Shown: positions 35,536 to 44,043, numbered from the stretch's first letter. The stretch is 64,000 nucleotides of DNA from Vreelandella venusta (GCF_007989605.1 NZ_BJUL01000011.1:60142-124141), one strand, 5' to 3'. Numbers and translations: made by a program. The notes: generated by a model from the letters alone, not told the origin.

Positions 35536-36461
35536 TGAAACCCCTATCACAACTGCGAATCGACTTTATGGGGCGGCGCAACCTTGCGTTTATCGTCTCT
35601 GCCTTGATGCTAATCATCTCGATTGGCGCGATTATTTTTCAGCAGCTAAATCTCGGACTGGACTTCACCGGCGGCACCCTGGTGGAAGTGCGCTACGGCG
35701 CAGTCCCTTCCTTAGACGCGATTCGCCAATTGCTCGAAGACAGTGGTTTCCAAGACGTGTCGGTGCAAACGTTTGGCGCATCAACAGAAATACTTATCCG
35801 CATTCAGCAAGCGTTCGATGCGGATGTCGGTAACGATGTTGTCAGTCTGCTACGTTCCAATGGCGATAGCGTTAATCTTGTGCGGGCCGAGTTTGTCGGT
35901 GCGCAGGTAGGCGACCAACTTCGCGACCAAAGCGGCTTAGGCCTTCTAGTGGCATTAGGCGTGGTGATGCTTTACGTTGCCTTTCGCTTTCAATACAAGT
36001 TCGCTATTGGTGCCCTGCTAGCCTTGCTGCACGATGTCATCATTGTTGTAGGCGTCTTCGCGCTGTTCAAGCTTGAGTTCGATCTAACGGTTCTGGCAGC
36101 GATTTTGGCCGTTATCGGCTACTCGCTAAACGATACGATCGTTGTTTATGACCGTATTCGCGAGACTATTCGAACATCGCGTATTGATGATATGCCGCAA
36201 ATCTTCAACGAAGCGATCAATGCCACCCTGTCCCGCACGCTCGCCACTTCTGGTACTACGGTACTGGTGTTGCTGGCGCTGCTGCTATTAGGCGGCGACA
36301 TGATCGAGAACTTCGCTATTGCGCTGTTAATTGGCATCGTGGTGGGTACGTTCTCATCAATTTATATCTCAGGTGCGTTACTGATTCCGCTCAAGCTTTC
36401 ACGGGAAGACCTTATTCCCACCAAGAAAGAGACGGATGAAGAGGAAGAAGAGCTGCCCTAA
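35535..36461 (+). CDS. secF: Protein translocase subunit SecF
   Basis: A 308-residue partner of SecD with six transmembrane helices and one periplasmic domain. Key blocks are LGLDFTGGTLVEVRY near residues 37-51 and AAILAVIGYSLNDTIVVYDRIRE near residues 193-215. The acidic, Lys-containing C-terminus (KKETDEEEEELP) is cytoplasmic. ATG 35535 follows AGAGGTGG closely and overlaps the stop of the 24-codon ORF. Confidence 0.96.
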   Translation: MKPLSQLRIDFMGRRNLAFIVSALMLIISIGAIIFQQLNLGLDFTGGTLVEVRYGAVPSLDAIRQLLEDSGFQDVSVQTFGASTEILIRIQQAFDADVGNDVVSLLRSNGDSVNLVRAEFVGAQVGDQLRDQSGLGLLVALGVVMLYVAFRFQYKFAIGALLALLHDVIIVVGVFALFKLEFDLTVLAAILAVIGYSLNDTIVVYDRIRETIRTSRIDDMPQIFNEAINATLSRTLATSGTTVLVLLALLLLGGDMIENFAIALLIGIVVGTFSSIYISGALLIPLKLSREDLIPTKKETDEEEEELP

Positions 36462-36481
36462 TCGCGGGGTTGCCGCCAACG

Positions 36482-36519
36482 AAAAGGCCCTGCCGGTCAC
36501 CCGGCAGGGCCTTTTCTTT
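36482..36519. terminator. Strong bidirectional terminator secF / adhC
   Basis: The stem AAAAGGCCCTGCCGG / CCGGCAGGGCCTTTT (36482-36496 with 36501-36515) has a 4-nt loop and T-rich tails on both strands. It separates the convergent secF and adhC genes. Confidence 0.92.
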
Positions 36520-36534
36520 CATCATTTTACGCGC

Positions 36535-37701
36535 CTAGCTAATAGGTACGATTTTGCCCGCCAAGCCACTGGGTTGCATGGTCTCCTTGGGCTGGAAGTG
36601 AATCACCGAACGGATCGACTCACCCGCATGGAGTAGGTCGAAGGCCGTGTTGATCTGATCGTGGGTCATGTTGTGCGTGATGTAAGGATCGACATCGAAA
36701 TCTCCCCGCAACCACTCATCGACCATGCCCGGCAACTGGCTACGTCCCAGCACGCCACCGAACGCTGACCCCCGCCACACGCGCCCGGTGACCAGCTGGA
36801 AGGGACGCGTTGCAATCTCCTCCCCAGCACCGGCCACACCGATAACCGTACACTCCCCCCACCCTTTGTGGCAGCACTCGAGCGCAGCACGCATAACGTT
36901 GACGTTGCCGATGCACTCGAAGGAGAAATCCACTCCGCCGTTGGTCATCTCGACGATCACTTCCTGGATGGGCTGATTGAAATCCGCGGGGTTAACACAC
37001 TCCGTCACCCCCATGTCCCGCGCCAGGGCAAACTTGTTGGGATTGGTGTCGATGCCGATGATACGTCCGGCGCCCACCATCTTGGCACCCTGGATCACCG
37101 CCATGCCCACCGCACCCAAGCCGAACACCGCCACCGTCGCCCCCGGCGTCACCTTGGCGGTATTGCGCACGGCGCCCATACCGGTCGGCACAGCGCACCC
37201 CATGACGCTCGCCTTGGCCAGAGGCGCCTCTTTGGCGATTTTGGCCACGGCGATCTCGGGCAGTACCGTATACTCGCTAAAGGTGCTGGTGCCCATGTAG
37301 TGATGGATCATCTTCCCTTTATAGGAGAAGCGCGAGGTGCCGTCCGGCATGACGCCACGGCCTTGGGTTTCGCGAATGGTCTGGCACAGGTTGGTCTTGC
37401 CCGACTGGATATAGGGGCAGTTGGGGTCCTCCGGGGTGTACAGCGGAATCACATGATCCCCGGGCTTCACCGAGGTGACACCGCGGCCGACTTCTTCCAC
37501 GATGCCTACCCCTTCGTGGCCCAGTACGGCAGGAAACAGTCCTTCCGGATCGCGTCCCGACAGCGTGAACATATCGGTGTGGCAGAGGCTAGTGGTGACA
37601 ATGCGCACCAGCACTTCGCCCTGCTTGGGCCCCTCCAAATCGATCTCTTCGATCTCCAGTGGGCGGTTGGGCTCCCAGGCAATCGCTGCACGTGTTTTCA
37701 T
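36535..37701 (-). CDS. adhC: S-(hydroxymethyl)glutathione dehydrogenase (class III alcohol dehydrogenase)
   Basis: A 388-residue zinc medium-chain dehydrogenase that oxidises the glutathione adduct of formaldehyde with NAD. The catalytic zinc ligands are present: Cys in SLCHTD (residue 40), His-Glu in GHEG (62-63) and Cys in MGCAVPTG. The NAD loop is [14 protein letters not shown]. The diagnostic [10 protein letters not shown] and [15 protein letters not shown] blocks are present. The structural zinc lobe is altered: the usual C-x2-C-x2-C-x7-C reads D-P-N-C-P-Y-I then C, so two of four cysteines are replaced. Start at ATG 37701 with GGAGAG upstream; the longer frame runs into the regulator's promoter. 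GC-rich, unlike neighbours; divergent from a GlxA-type regulator. Confidence 0.92.
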   Translation of the reverse strand: MKTRAAIAWEPNRPLEIEEIDLEGPKQGEVLVRIVTTSLCHTDMFTLSGRDPEGLFPAVLGHEGVGIVEEVGRGVTSVKPGDHVIPLYTPEDPNCPYIQSGKTNLCQTIRETQGRGVMPDGTSRFSYKGKMIHHYMGTSTFSEYTVLPEIAVAKIAKEAPLAKASVMGCAVPTGMGAVRNTAKVTPGATVAVFGLGAVGMAVIQGAKMVGAGRIIGIDTNPNKFALARDMGVTECVNPADFNQPIQEVIVEMTNGGVDFSFECIGNVNVMRAALECCHKGWGECTVIGVAGAGEEIATRPFQLVTGRVWRGSAFGGVLGRSQLPGMVDEWLRGDFDVDPYITHNMTHDQINTAFDLLHAGESIRSVIHFQPKETMQPSGLAGKIVPIS

Positions 37702-37722
37702 CTCGTCTCTCCTCGGGTGAAC

Positions 37723-37741
37723 GTTATAGCTATGATATAAC
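37723..37741. promoter_or_regulatory. Inverted repeat in the adhC / GlxA-type intergenic region
   Basis: GTTATA-N7-TATAAC (37723-37741) lies 22 nt before the adhC ATG. It may be an operator for the divergent regulator, or part of a promoter. Confidence 0.4.
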
Positions 37742-37864
37742 ATCACCACAAAAGTCGTTGACTGAGTATCGGCCGAATCAGGACAACGTACCCCTGGATC
37801 GAGCCATCGAGCGTCCAGCCGGGAAGGCATGAGGTGGTATTGGGAGGAGATATTGGGAGGCCGT

Positions 37865-38905
37865 ATGAAAAACAGCGAGACAAACGAGTGTTTAGACGTG
37901 GCGAGCGACAACGTCCACCGCGTACACCTGATCGTTTATCCGGGGTTCAAATTCATGGAGGCGGCCGGCGCGCTGAGCGTCTTCAGCTACGCCAACGAGC
38001 GCCTCGCTGCCCGCGGTGAGACGTTTCATTACCACGTATCGCTGGTCGCGCCACGGCCAGGCCCAGTGGCCTCGGACATCCATGTATGCCTGGAGGCCGA
38101 AGGCACGCTGCCCGAAACGGAGGCGCTAGAAACGGTGGTGGTGGTCGGTGCAGTCAATATCGAACAAGCGCTGGAGCATGAGCGCTCCCTGGTCGCCTGG
38201 TGTCGGCAGCGCAGCGGCGATGCCCAGCGTTTTGCCGCGCTGTGCACAGGCTCGTTCTTCCTCGCCGAGGCGGGGTTGCTCGACCAGCGTCAGACGGCCA
38301 CCCACTGGCGCTTTGCACCGCTGCTTCAAGCGCGCTACCCCACCCTAAAGGTGGATGCCGATGCCATTTTCGTGCAGGACGGCCACTTCTGGACCTCGGC
38401 GGGAGTCACCGCCGCCATCGATCTAGCGCTTGCCTTTGTCGAGCAGGATCTCGGCCGTGATCTCGCGCTGGACGTGGCCAGGGACCTCGTGGTGTATCTC
38501 AAGCGTCCCGGCGGTCAATCGCAGTTCAGCGCGGCCCTGACCAGCCAAATGACCGGCTCTCCCAGCATGCGCGCGCTGCAGCACTGGATCGGTGAGCGGC
38601 TCGACCAACCACTCACGCTGGCCGACATGGCCAACAAGGCGGGGATGAGCCCACGCCATTTCAGTCGCACCTTCATGGCGGAACTCGGCATGACCCCTAC
38701 CACCTGGCTGGAGAACGCTCGCTGCGAAAGGGCCAAGGCGCTGTTGCTCGACACCGAGCTGCCGATGAAAAGCATCGCCTGGCGCACGGGGTTCAGCTCC
38801 AGCGAGCGCATGCGCAAGGTGTTTTCCCGGCGCTACACGCTCACTCCCACCGCCTACCGAGCCCGCTTCAAAACCACCCGTGACGAACCGCAGGCTGACG
38901 CCTAA
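37865..38905 (+). CDS. GlxA-type AraC regulator with DJ-1/PfpI-like domain
   Basis: A 346-residue regulator. Residues about 20-190 form a DJ-1/PfpI-like (class I amidotransferase-fold) sensor ([20 protein letters not shown], with [20 protein letters not shown] near 130-150). Residues about 235-335 form the AraC double helix-turn-helix ([20 protein letters not shown] and [20 protein letters not shown]). ATG 37865 has GGGAGG at ideal spacing. It is divergent from adhC, shares its high GC, and is the likely activator of this formaldehyde-oxidation gene. Related GlxA proteins control methylated-amine, choline or carnitine catabolism, which releases formaldehyde. Confidence 0.86.
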   Translation: MKNSETNECLDVASDNVHRVHLIVYPGFKFMEAAGALSVFSYANERLAARGETFHYHVSLVAPRPGPVASDIHVCLEAEGTLPETEALETVVVVGAVNIEQALEHERSLVAWCRQRSGDAQRFAALCTGSFFLAEAGLLDQRQTATHWRFAPLLQARYPTLKVDADAIFVQDGHFWTSAGVTAAIDLALAFVEQDLGRDLALDVARDLVVYLKRPGGQSQFSAALTSQMTGSPSMRALQHWIGERLDQPLTLADMANKAGMSPRHFSRTFMAELGMTPTTWLENARCERAKALLLDTELPMKSIAWRTGFSSSERMRKVFSRRYTLTPTAYRARFKTTRDEPQADA

Positions 38906-38918
38906 CCAGTTTTCTACG

Positions 38919-38951
38919 ACAACGCCCTACCGGGTCTCGGCAGAGCGTTGT
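38919..38951. terminator. Hairpin between the GlxA-type regulator and suhB
   Basis: The stem ACAACGC / GCGTTGT (38919-38925 with 38945-38951) has additional inner pairing (CCG / CGG). It separates convergent genes; the T-run is short. Confidence 0.45.
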
Positions 38952-38976
38952 TCGTATCAAACGCAGCAAGGCTCGA

Positions 38977-39771
38977 TCAGAAGTGTGGCGCCAACTGCTT
39001 GATGAGCGCCTTGTACAGACGCGGCCCAGCAGCCATCAGTTGACCTTCAGCGGCCACTGTCGGCTTGCCGTCAGGCGTACCCATCAGTGCACCGGCTTCT
39101 TTCAGCAATAGCGTTCCCACCTGCATATCTTGCTCTTCAAGTCCCAGAACAAAGACGCTGTCCACACGCCCACAGGCAAGCTCACAAATATCCAGCAGGC
39201 CGCTACCAGATGCCAACATGGCGTCTACTTGGGGGGCTAACTGCTGAGTAATAGTCAGGTAAGCTGGCAAATGGCTGGGGCGCAGCCAGGTTTCAGGCAG
39301 GCTCATCGCTATCCGCGTACCGCTAATGGCAGTAGGCTTACTAACACGCATGCGTTTATCGTTGTGCTGGGCACCGCGACCACGGCTGGCGATATACTCA
39401 TCGTCAGAAAACGGACAGATAATTACCGCGTGTTCGGGGCGATCTTTAACGAGACACACCACTGAGAGAGCAAAGCCCTTACCTGCCACTGCTAAATTGG
39501 AATAGCCGTGCATTGGTTCAATTTTCCAGACGATATCAGCGCCTTCGCCTTCACCCGCTTTATGGGGCGTATAGCGACCACTGAAGCCGTGCAGGGGATA
39601 CCCACGCTGCAGCTGCTGAACAATGGTGGCCTCTGCTTTGCGAGCGGTGTCTTCTAGCAAGCGGTCGAGGTTAAATTCATCGTGAGCATTTTCAATGCGT
39701 TCACGAACACGTAAAAAGTGTTCAACAGCGCCACGCGCAGCGCGCAGCGTAAATTGGACCATAGGATTCAT
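38977..39771 (-). CDS. suhB: SuhB-like inositol monophosphatase family protein with degraded active site
   Basis: A 264-residue intact member of the inositol monophosphatase fold, at the position suhB holds beside trmJ-cysE-iscR in Pseudomonas. Fold blocks are conserved: GEGADIVW, ASRGRGAQHNDKRMRVS and the C-terminal GPRLYKALI. The metal-binding motifs are not. GEE reads SGRY, the IDPLDGTTNF motif reads IEPMHGYSNL, and only the last Asp (EEQDMQVG in place of WDMAAG) remains. Phosphatase activity is therefore unlikely. In E. coli, SuhB also acts in the Nus/rRNA antitermination complex independently of catalysis, and that may be the retained role. Divergent from trmJ. Confidence 0.85.
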   Translation of the reverse strand: MNPMVQFTLRAARGAVEHFLRVRERIENAHDEFNLDRLLEDTARKAEATIVQQLQRGYPLHGFSGRYTPHKAGEGEGADIVWKIEPMHGYSNLAVAGKGFALSVVCLVKDRPEHAVIICPFSDDEYIASRGRGAQHNDKRMRVSKPTAISGTRIAMSLPETWLRPSHLPAYLTITQQLAPQVDAMLASGSGLLDICELACGRVDSVFVLGLEEQDMQVGTLLLKEAGALMGTPDGKPTVAAEGQLMAAGPRLYKALIKQLAPHF

Positions 39772-39913
39772 GATCGGGCCTTGTCACAGTGATGTTAAAG
39801 AACGGAGGCAGTGGCAGGACTGCTTTGGCGGGCAATTCTAACAGAGCCCTCTCGGGCATGCTATCGACTCATGCTAAACTGCGCGTTTTCCGCACTTGAT
39901 TACCGAGCCCATT

Positions 39914-40660
39914 ATGCTTGAGCGCATCCGTATTGTTCTTATTGGCACTAGCCATCCTGGTAATATTGGCGGCGTCGCCCGCGCCATGCACAACATGGGC
40001 TTAGCCGATTTAGCCCTAGTGGCGCCGCGCTGTGAGGTGATTACCCAAGACAGCATTTCACGCGCGTCGGGAGCCGACCATCTGCTTCATCAGGCAAACG
40101 TTCATACCTCTCTTGAAGACGCCGTTGCTGACTGCACGCTCGCCGTGGGCGCTAGCGCCCGTTCGCGCACGCTACCCTGGCCAATGATTTCCCCACGCGC
40201 GCTGGCCGAGCGCCTGCCCAGCGAGTGCCAGCCCGACAATGCACGTGTCGCTCTGGTATTTGGCCGCGAGGACAGTGGCTTAACCAATGCCGAGCTGCAG
40301 CGTTGCCATGCCCATGTGCATATTCCCACCAATGCGGATTTCAGTTCACTAAACCTGGCCGCCGCCGTTCAGGTGATTGCCTATGAGTGCCGCATGGCAT
40401 GGCTAAGCCAACAGGATAGCGTTAGCGCCGCTGAAGAACCGGATGATGCGCTAGCCACCCATGCCGAACTAGAGCGCTACTTTGAGCATTTGGAGCGCAC
40501 GCTGATAGCCATTGAATTTCATGACCCTGCACAGCCGCGCCAACTGATGGCAAGATTGCGTCGTCTATACCTACGCGCTCGCCCTGAAAAAATGGAGATG
40601 AATATTCTGCGTGGCATTCTTTCGGCAACCGAAAAAGCGACCGACAAACATCATCCATAG
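39914..40660 (+). CDS. trmJ: tRNA (cytidine/uridine-2'-O-)-methyltransferase TrmJ
   Basis: A 248-residue SPOUT-family methyltransferase that 2'-O-methylates position 32 of several tRNAs. Motifs are LIGTSHPGNIGGVARAMHNM near residues 8-27, LVFGREDSGLTNAEL near 112-126, and the knot block IPTNADFSSLNLAAAVQVIA near 137-156. The helical C-terminal part completes the usual length. ATG 39914 gives the standard N-terminus MLERIRIVLIG. Confidence 0.95.
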   Translation: MLERIRIVLIGTSHPGNIGGVARAMHNMGLADLALVAPRCEVITQDSISRASGADHLLHQANVHTSLEDAVADCTLAVGASARSRTLPWPMISPRALAERLPSECQPDNARVALVFGREDSGLTNAELQRCHAHVHIPTNADFSSLNLAAAVQVIAYECRMAWLSQQDSVSAAEEPDDALATHAELERYFEHLERTLIAIEFHDPAQPRQLMARLRRLYLRARPEKMEMNILRGILSATEKATDKHHP

Positions 40661-40764
40661 CGCTGACCACCGCTGCGGCTTGGGCAACCGAAGCTTGAAG
40701 TCGCATCGGCGCGCCCCAACATCATTTTTTTGGCGCCGCGCTGCATTGCACTAACTATATTTTA

Positions 40765-40792
40765 AGCACCATATTCCCAGCACCATATTCCA
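40765..40792 (+). repeat. Two 14-bp direct repeats in the cysE leader
   Basis: AGCACCATATTCCC (40765-40778) is followed directly by AGCACCATATTCCA (40779-40792), 41 nt before the cysE ATG. One mismatch in 14. Confidence 0.75.
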
Positions 40793-40833
40793 AGAGCTTA
40801 TAACTGCCGCCCTTTAACGCCCAAGGATCACCC

Positions 40834-41787
40834 ATGTTTCAACGCCTGCGTGAAGACATTAACAGCGTATTCGACCGCGACCCAGCGGCACGTAACTTTC
40901 TTGAGGTGCTGACCAACTATCCCGGCCTGCACGCCCTTCTGCTTCACCGCTGTGGCCACTGGTTGTGGAAGAAAAATTTCAAATGGTTGGCACGGACGCT
41001 ATCGACGTTTTCCCGCTGGCTGACCGGCATTGAGATCCACCCTGGCGCCACTATTGGCCGCCGCTTCTTTATTGATCACGGCATGGGCGTAGTGATTGGC
41101 GAAACAGCGTTAGTCGGCGATAACGTGACCCTTTATCAAGGCGTTACCTTAGGCGGTACCAGTTGGAATAAGGGTAAACGTCATCCTACGCTCGAAGATG
41201 GTGTGATTGTTGGTGCTGGCGCTAAGATCCTTGGCCCGTTCACCGTAGGCGCGGGAGCTAAAATTGGCTCTAATGCGGTGGTCACCAAAGAAGTACCTTC
41301 CGGCGCAACGGTGGTGGGTATTCCCGGTAAGATCGTTAAGCGCGCCGACCCCGATGTGGAGGAAGCGTTAGATGTTGACCCGGCTCGCCGCGAAGCGATT
41401 TGCCAAAAATTTGGCTTCGATGCTTACGGTGTTAGTCAGGACATGCCCGACCCTGTGGCACGCTCGATGCAGGCGATGCTTGATCACATGCACGCCGTGG
41501 ATGAGCGCATTGAACGTATGTGCTCGACACTGCGTAAATTAGATGCCAGCTATCGCGACGGCCAACTCCCGGCCCTGCGTGATGAAGATTTCGCCGACAT
41601 TCTTGATGAAAACGACACAGGCTGCCCAGGGGTTGGCAAACACAGTTCCGAGCCAAAAGCCAACGCCGAGGCGACCGAGACAGCCGCCGCCAGTACGCAG
41701 CAAACCGCTCCTGATTCAACGGCTAAATCACCATCTGACGCAGCAGCTGACTCAACCTCTGATTCAACGACATCGCGCAATAGTTGA
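40834..41787 (+). CDS. cysE: Serine O-acetyltransferase
   Basis: A 317-residue enzyme making O-acetylserine, the carbon acceptor for cysteine. The left-handed beta-helix hexapeptide region spans residues about 65-170, with the active-site block [12 protein letters not shown] and [18 protein letters not shown]. It is the short-N-terminus type also found in Pseudomonas. An unusual low-complexity tail of about 50 residues (residues about 268-317, rich in Ala, Ser, Thr, Asp and Gln) follows the catalytic part. The IscR-type operator and iscR promoter overlap its last codon, linking cysteine and Fe-S supply. Confidence 0.94.
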   Translation: MFQRLREDINSVFDRDPAARNFLEVLTNYPGLHALLLHRCGHWLWKKNFKWLARTLSTFSRWLTGIEIHPGATIGRRFFIDHGMGVVIGETALVGDNVTLYQGVTLGGTSWNKGKRHPTLEDGVIVGAGAKILGPFTVGAGAKIGSNAVVTKEVPSGATVVGIPGKIVKRADPDVEEALDVDPARREAICQKFGFDAYGVSQDMPDPVARSMQAMLDHMHAVDERIERMCSTLRKLDASYRDGQLPALRDEDFADILDENDTGCPGVGKHSSEPKANAEATETAAASTQQTAPDSTAKSPSDAAADSTSDSTTSRNS

Positions 41788-41804
41788 CCAAAGCACTCAG
41801 GATT
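41780..41804 (+). promoter_or_regulatory. IscR type 1 binding site
   Basis: The 25-bp site starts ATAGTTGACCAAA at 41780 and ends CACTCAGGATT at 41804. Aligned with the E. coli type 1 consensus (ATASYYGACTRWWWYAGTCRRSTAT) it matches at about 20 of 25 positions. It covers the -35 of the iscR promoter and the cysE stop codon, as expected for autorepression by [2Fe-2S]-IscR. Confidence 0.7.
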
Positions 41805-41812
41805 TCCATAAT
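41784..41812 (+). promoter_or_regulatory. iscR operon promoter
   Basis: TTGACC (41784-41789), 17-nt spacer, CATAAT (41807-41812). The -35 lies inside the IscR type 1 site. Confidence 0.7.
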
Positions 41813-41863
41813 GGCGCTACATTTGCCGTAAGTGCGCTGAGGTTCAGCGTCGAGGTGCCTGTC

Positions 41864-42331
41864 ATGCGCTTGACCACTAAAGGCCGTTACGCCGTTACCG
41901 CCATGCTTGATTTGGCGATAAATACCCCTCAAGGCCCGACCAGCTTGGGGGATATTTCTCAGCGTCAGGAAATTTCGCTCTCATATCTTGAGCAACTATT
42001 TGCGCGCCTGCGCCGAGCGGGCCTCGTTAGCAGCGTACGCGGTCCTGGTGGTGGCTATCTACTGGCTAAACCAGCCGAAGACATCAGCGTTTCTCAAGTG
42101 ATTGATGCCGTTAATGAGACCGTGGATGCAACACGTTGCCAGGGGCTTTCAGACTGCCAACAAGGCGACACCTGCCTAACCCATCACCTGTGGTGTGACC
42201 TATCAGGGCAGATTCGTAACTTCCTTGATGACACCAGCCTTGCACAACTGATGCAGCGCCCCGATGTTATACGCATTGCCTCCCGGCAAAAGCAACGCGT
42301 TGAAGCAGGCATTCTCGCCTCATCCCCTTAA
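41864..42331 (+). CDS. iscR: Fe-S cluster-sensing regulator IscR
   Basis: A 155-residue Rrf2-family regulator. The N-terminal winged helix is [18 protein letters not shown], then [19 protein letters not shown] and [11 protein letters not shown]. The [2Fe-2S] ligands are Cys92, Cys98, Cys104 and a following His in [17 protein letters not shown]. It represses its own operon when clusters are plentiful. ATG 41864 has GAGGTG upstream; the longer frame starting in cysE is not credible. The operator upstream supports intact autoregulation. Confidence 0.95.
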   Translation: MRLTTKGRYAVTAMLDLAINTPQGPTSLGDISQRQEISLSYLEQLFARLRRAGLVSSVRGPGGGYLLAKPAEDISVSQVIDAVNETVDATRCQGLSDCQQGDTCLTHHLWCDLSGQIRNFLDDTSLAQLMQRPDVIRIASRQKQRVEAGILASSP

Positions 42332-42356
42332 CGGCTTTCACCGCACGTTGGACTCT

Positions 42357-43529
42357 ATGACGATGACTTCCTCCCCTTCGCTGCCGATTTATTTGGACTA
42401 TGCCGCCACCACACCGGTAGACCCCCGTGTGGCCGACGTCATGCAGCGCTATTTAACCGCTGATCAGCTGTTTGCCAACCCTGCCTCGCGCAGCCACATG
42501 TTAGGCTGGCAGGCGGAACAAGTGGTAGAGCAAGCTCGCCGTCAAGTCGCCGACACCATTGGCGCGGACCCACGTGAAGTGGTTTGGACCAGCGGTGCCA
42601 CTGAGGCCAACAATCTAGCGCTAATTGGCTATATGCGCGCCAACCGTGAGCGCGGCATGCATCTGGTGACGTCTACCATTGAGCATAAAGCAATCGTGGA
42701 TACCGCCAACGCCCTGGAAAGCGAAGGTTTTGAAGTGACTTGGCTGACGCCTGGGCAGGACGGGCGTACCACGCCAGAACAGTTGCGTGCCGCTATGCGA
42801 GACGACACGGCACTCGTGTCATTAATGGCGGTCAATAACGAACTGGGTAGCATTAATGATATAGCGGCGCTGGCAGAGGTTGCCCATGAATTCGGGGCTG
42901 TTTTTCATACTGATGCAGCCCAAGCAGTGGGACGCATTCCATTAGATGTGGTGGCGCAACAAATTGATTTAATGTCGCTATCTGGACATAAAGCTTATGG
43001 CCCCAAGGGCATTGGCGCGCTTTACGTTAAACGCCATCCAGATATACGCATAGAAGCACTAATCCATGGCGGCGGCCACGAACGAGGCATGCGCTCTGGC
43101 ACGCTTCCGACTCATCAAATTGCCGGTATGGGTGAAGCGTTTGCGCTAATGCAAAGCCATCACCAGGAAGATCGAGCTCACATTGCCCAGCTACACGCGC
43201 GCTTCCTAAAAGGGCTAGAAGATATTGAGGGTGTGGTTGCCAACTCGCCGCTGGAAAATGCCGTTCCCAATATTATCAACCTGGCATTTAAAGGGGTAGA
43301 CGGTGAATCTCTATTGATGGCGCTGCGCGACGTTGCTGTGTCAACCGGGTCTGCCTGCAACTCTGCTAGCGTCGACCCTTCTTACGTTTTACTGGCAATC
43401 GGCACATCGCGCGCCCTGGCACTCTCATCGCTACGCTTTAGCTTTGGGCGTTTCACCACTGACGACGACATTGATCATGCGCTGACACTACTGCGCCACG
43501 CGTTAAGCGGACTCCGCTCAACGCGTTAA
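42357..43529 (+). CDS. iscS: Cysteine desulfurase IscS, lacking the IscU-docking tail
   Basis: A 390-residue PLP cysteine desulfurase that takes sulfur from cysteine for Fe-S clusters and tRNA thiolation. The N-terminus is LPIYLDYAATTPVDPRV, the PLP lysine lies in SLSGHKAYGPKGIGALYV, and the catalytic cysteine loop is STGSACNSASVDPSYVL. It ends HALSGLRSTR shortly after FGRFTTDDDIDHAL. The approximately 20-residue tail of E. coli-type IscS (SPLWEMYKxGxDLxxxEW), which binds IscU, is absent. Start ATG 42357 or 42363. Next gene is iscA; iscU is missing. Confidence 0.93.
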   Translation: MTMTSSPSLPIYLDYAATTPVDPRVADVMQRYLTADQLFANPASRSHMLGWQAEQVVEQARRQVADTIGADPREVVWTSGATEANNLALIGYMRANRERGMHLVTSTIEHKAIVDTANALESEGFEVTWLTPGQDGRTTPEQLRAAMRDDTALVSLMAVNNELGSINDIAALAEVAHEFGAVFHTDAAQAVGRIPLDVVAQQIDLMSLSGHKAYGPKGIGALYVKRHPDIRIEALIHGGGHERGMRSGTLPTHQIAGMGEAFALMQSHHQEDRAHIAQLHARFLKGLEDIEGVVANSPLENAVPNIINLAFKGVDGESLLMALRDVAVSTGSACNSASVDPSYVLLAIGTSRALALSSLRFSFGRFTTDDDIDHALTLLRHALSGLRSTR

Positions 43530-43585
43530 ACGGCTGATGCCACACTTGGCAATCAACCTACCGACTTTTTGAAGGAGGACGCCCG

Positions 43586-43912
43586 ATGGCAACTCTCAAC
43601 ATCACCCCCGCGGCTGCTCAGCAAATCCGTCACGTTCTCGATGAGCGTGGCCAAGGGCTTGGGCTGCGCGTTTCTGTAAAGCCCAGTGGCTGCTCAGGCT
43701 ATAGCTACGTACTCGACTTTGCCGATGAGGTAAGCGATGACGAAATTCACGTTGAAGAGCACGGCGCCAGCGTGTATATCGCTCCAGACGCGCTAGAAAT
43801 ACTCAACGGTAGTGAAGTTGACTACGTAAGCGAAGGGCTGAATCGCTTTTTCCGTTTCAACAATCCCAACGTTAAAGATGAGTGCGGCTGTGGCGAAAGC
43901 TTCACGGTCTAA
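43586..43912 (+). CDS. iscA: A-type Fe-S carrier IscA
   Basis: A 108-residue A-type cluster carrier. The three ligand cysteines are present: GCSGYSYVLDF (residue about 36) and the C-terminal ECGCGESF. The NPNVKDECGCGES ending matches IscA closely. GGAGGA ribosome site upstream. It follows iscS by 56 nt with no iscU between them, and no hscB, hscA, fdx or iscX follows; the next gene is ndk. With no scaffold encoded here, it must receive clusters from a scaffold (for example SufBCD) encoded elsewhere, or act differently. Confidence 0.92.
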   Translation: MATLNITPAAAQQIRHVLDERGQGLGLRVSVKPSGCSGYSYVLDFADEVSDDEIHVEEHGASVYIAPDALEILNGSEVDYVSEGLNRFFRFNNPNVKDECGCGESFTV

Positions 43913-43957
43913 GCGTTTAGCGCTGCATCACCGGTATTCATCACCCCTTTGAGGCGC

Positions 43958-44043
43958 TATAATCGCGGCCACTCGGCAATCGGTAATGCACCACAGCCCT
44001 GCCGACTCTTTTTTCCTGCGCCGCCTCGGCTTTCCGGGGCGGC
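43958..44043 (+). promoter_or_regulatory. ndk promoter -10 and leader hairpin
   Basis: A consensus TATAAT lies at 43958-43963 with only a weak -35. Downstream, GCCGCCTCGG / CCGGGGCGGC (44020-44029 with 44034-44043, loop CTTT) forms a 10-bp GC-rich hairpin 34 nt before the ndk ATG. No T-run follows on the plus strand, so it is a leader structure rather than a terminator. Confidence 0.5.

Noticed and set aside
36868..37740. 290-residue open frame on the plus strand opposite adhC
   Set aside because: It is the antisense shadow of a GC-rich, strongly conserved alcohol dehydrogenase; the protein is His/Gly/Ala/Arg-rich with no recognisable motif and no ribosome site.
38977..39771. suhB pseudogene
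   Set aside because: The frame is full length, with fold blocks and C-terminus intact; only catalytic positions changed, which fits altered function better than decay.
41543..41863. N-terminal extension of iscR reading through the end of cysE
   Set aside because: It overlaps cysE, the IscR site and the promoter; [11 protein letters not shown] at 41864 is the standard IscR start with a ribosome site.
44020..44043. Terminator of iscA from the GC-rich hairpin before ndk
   Set aside because: No T-run follows on the plus strand and the hairpin lies after a TATAAT -10, so it belongs to the ndk leader.
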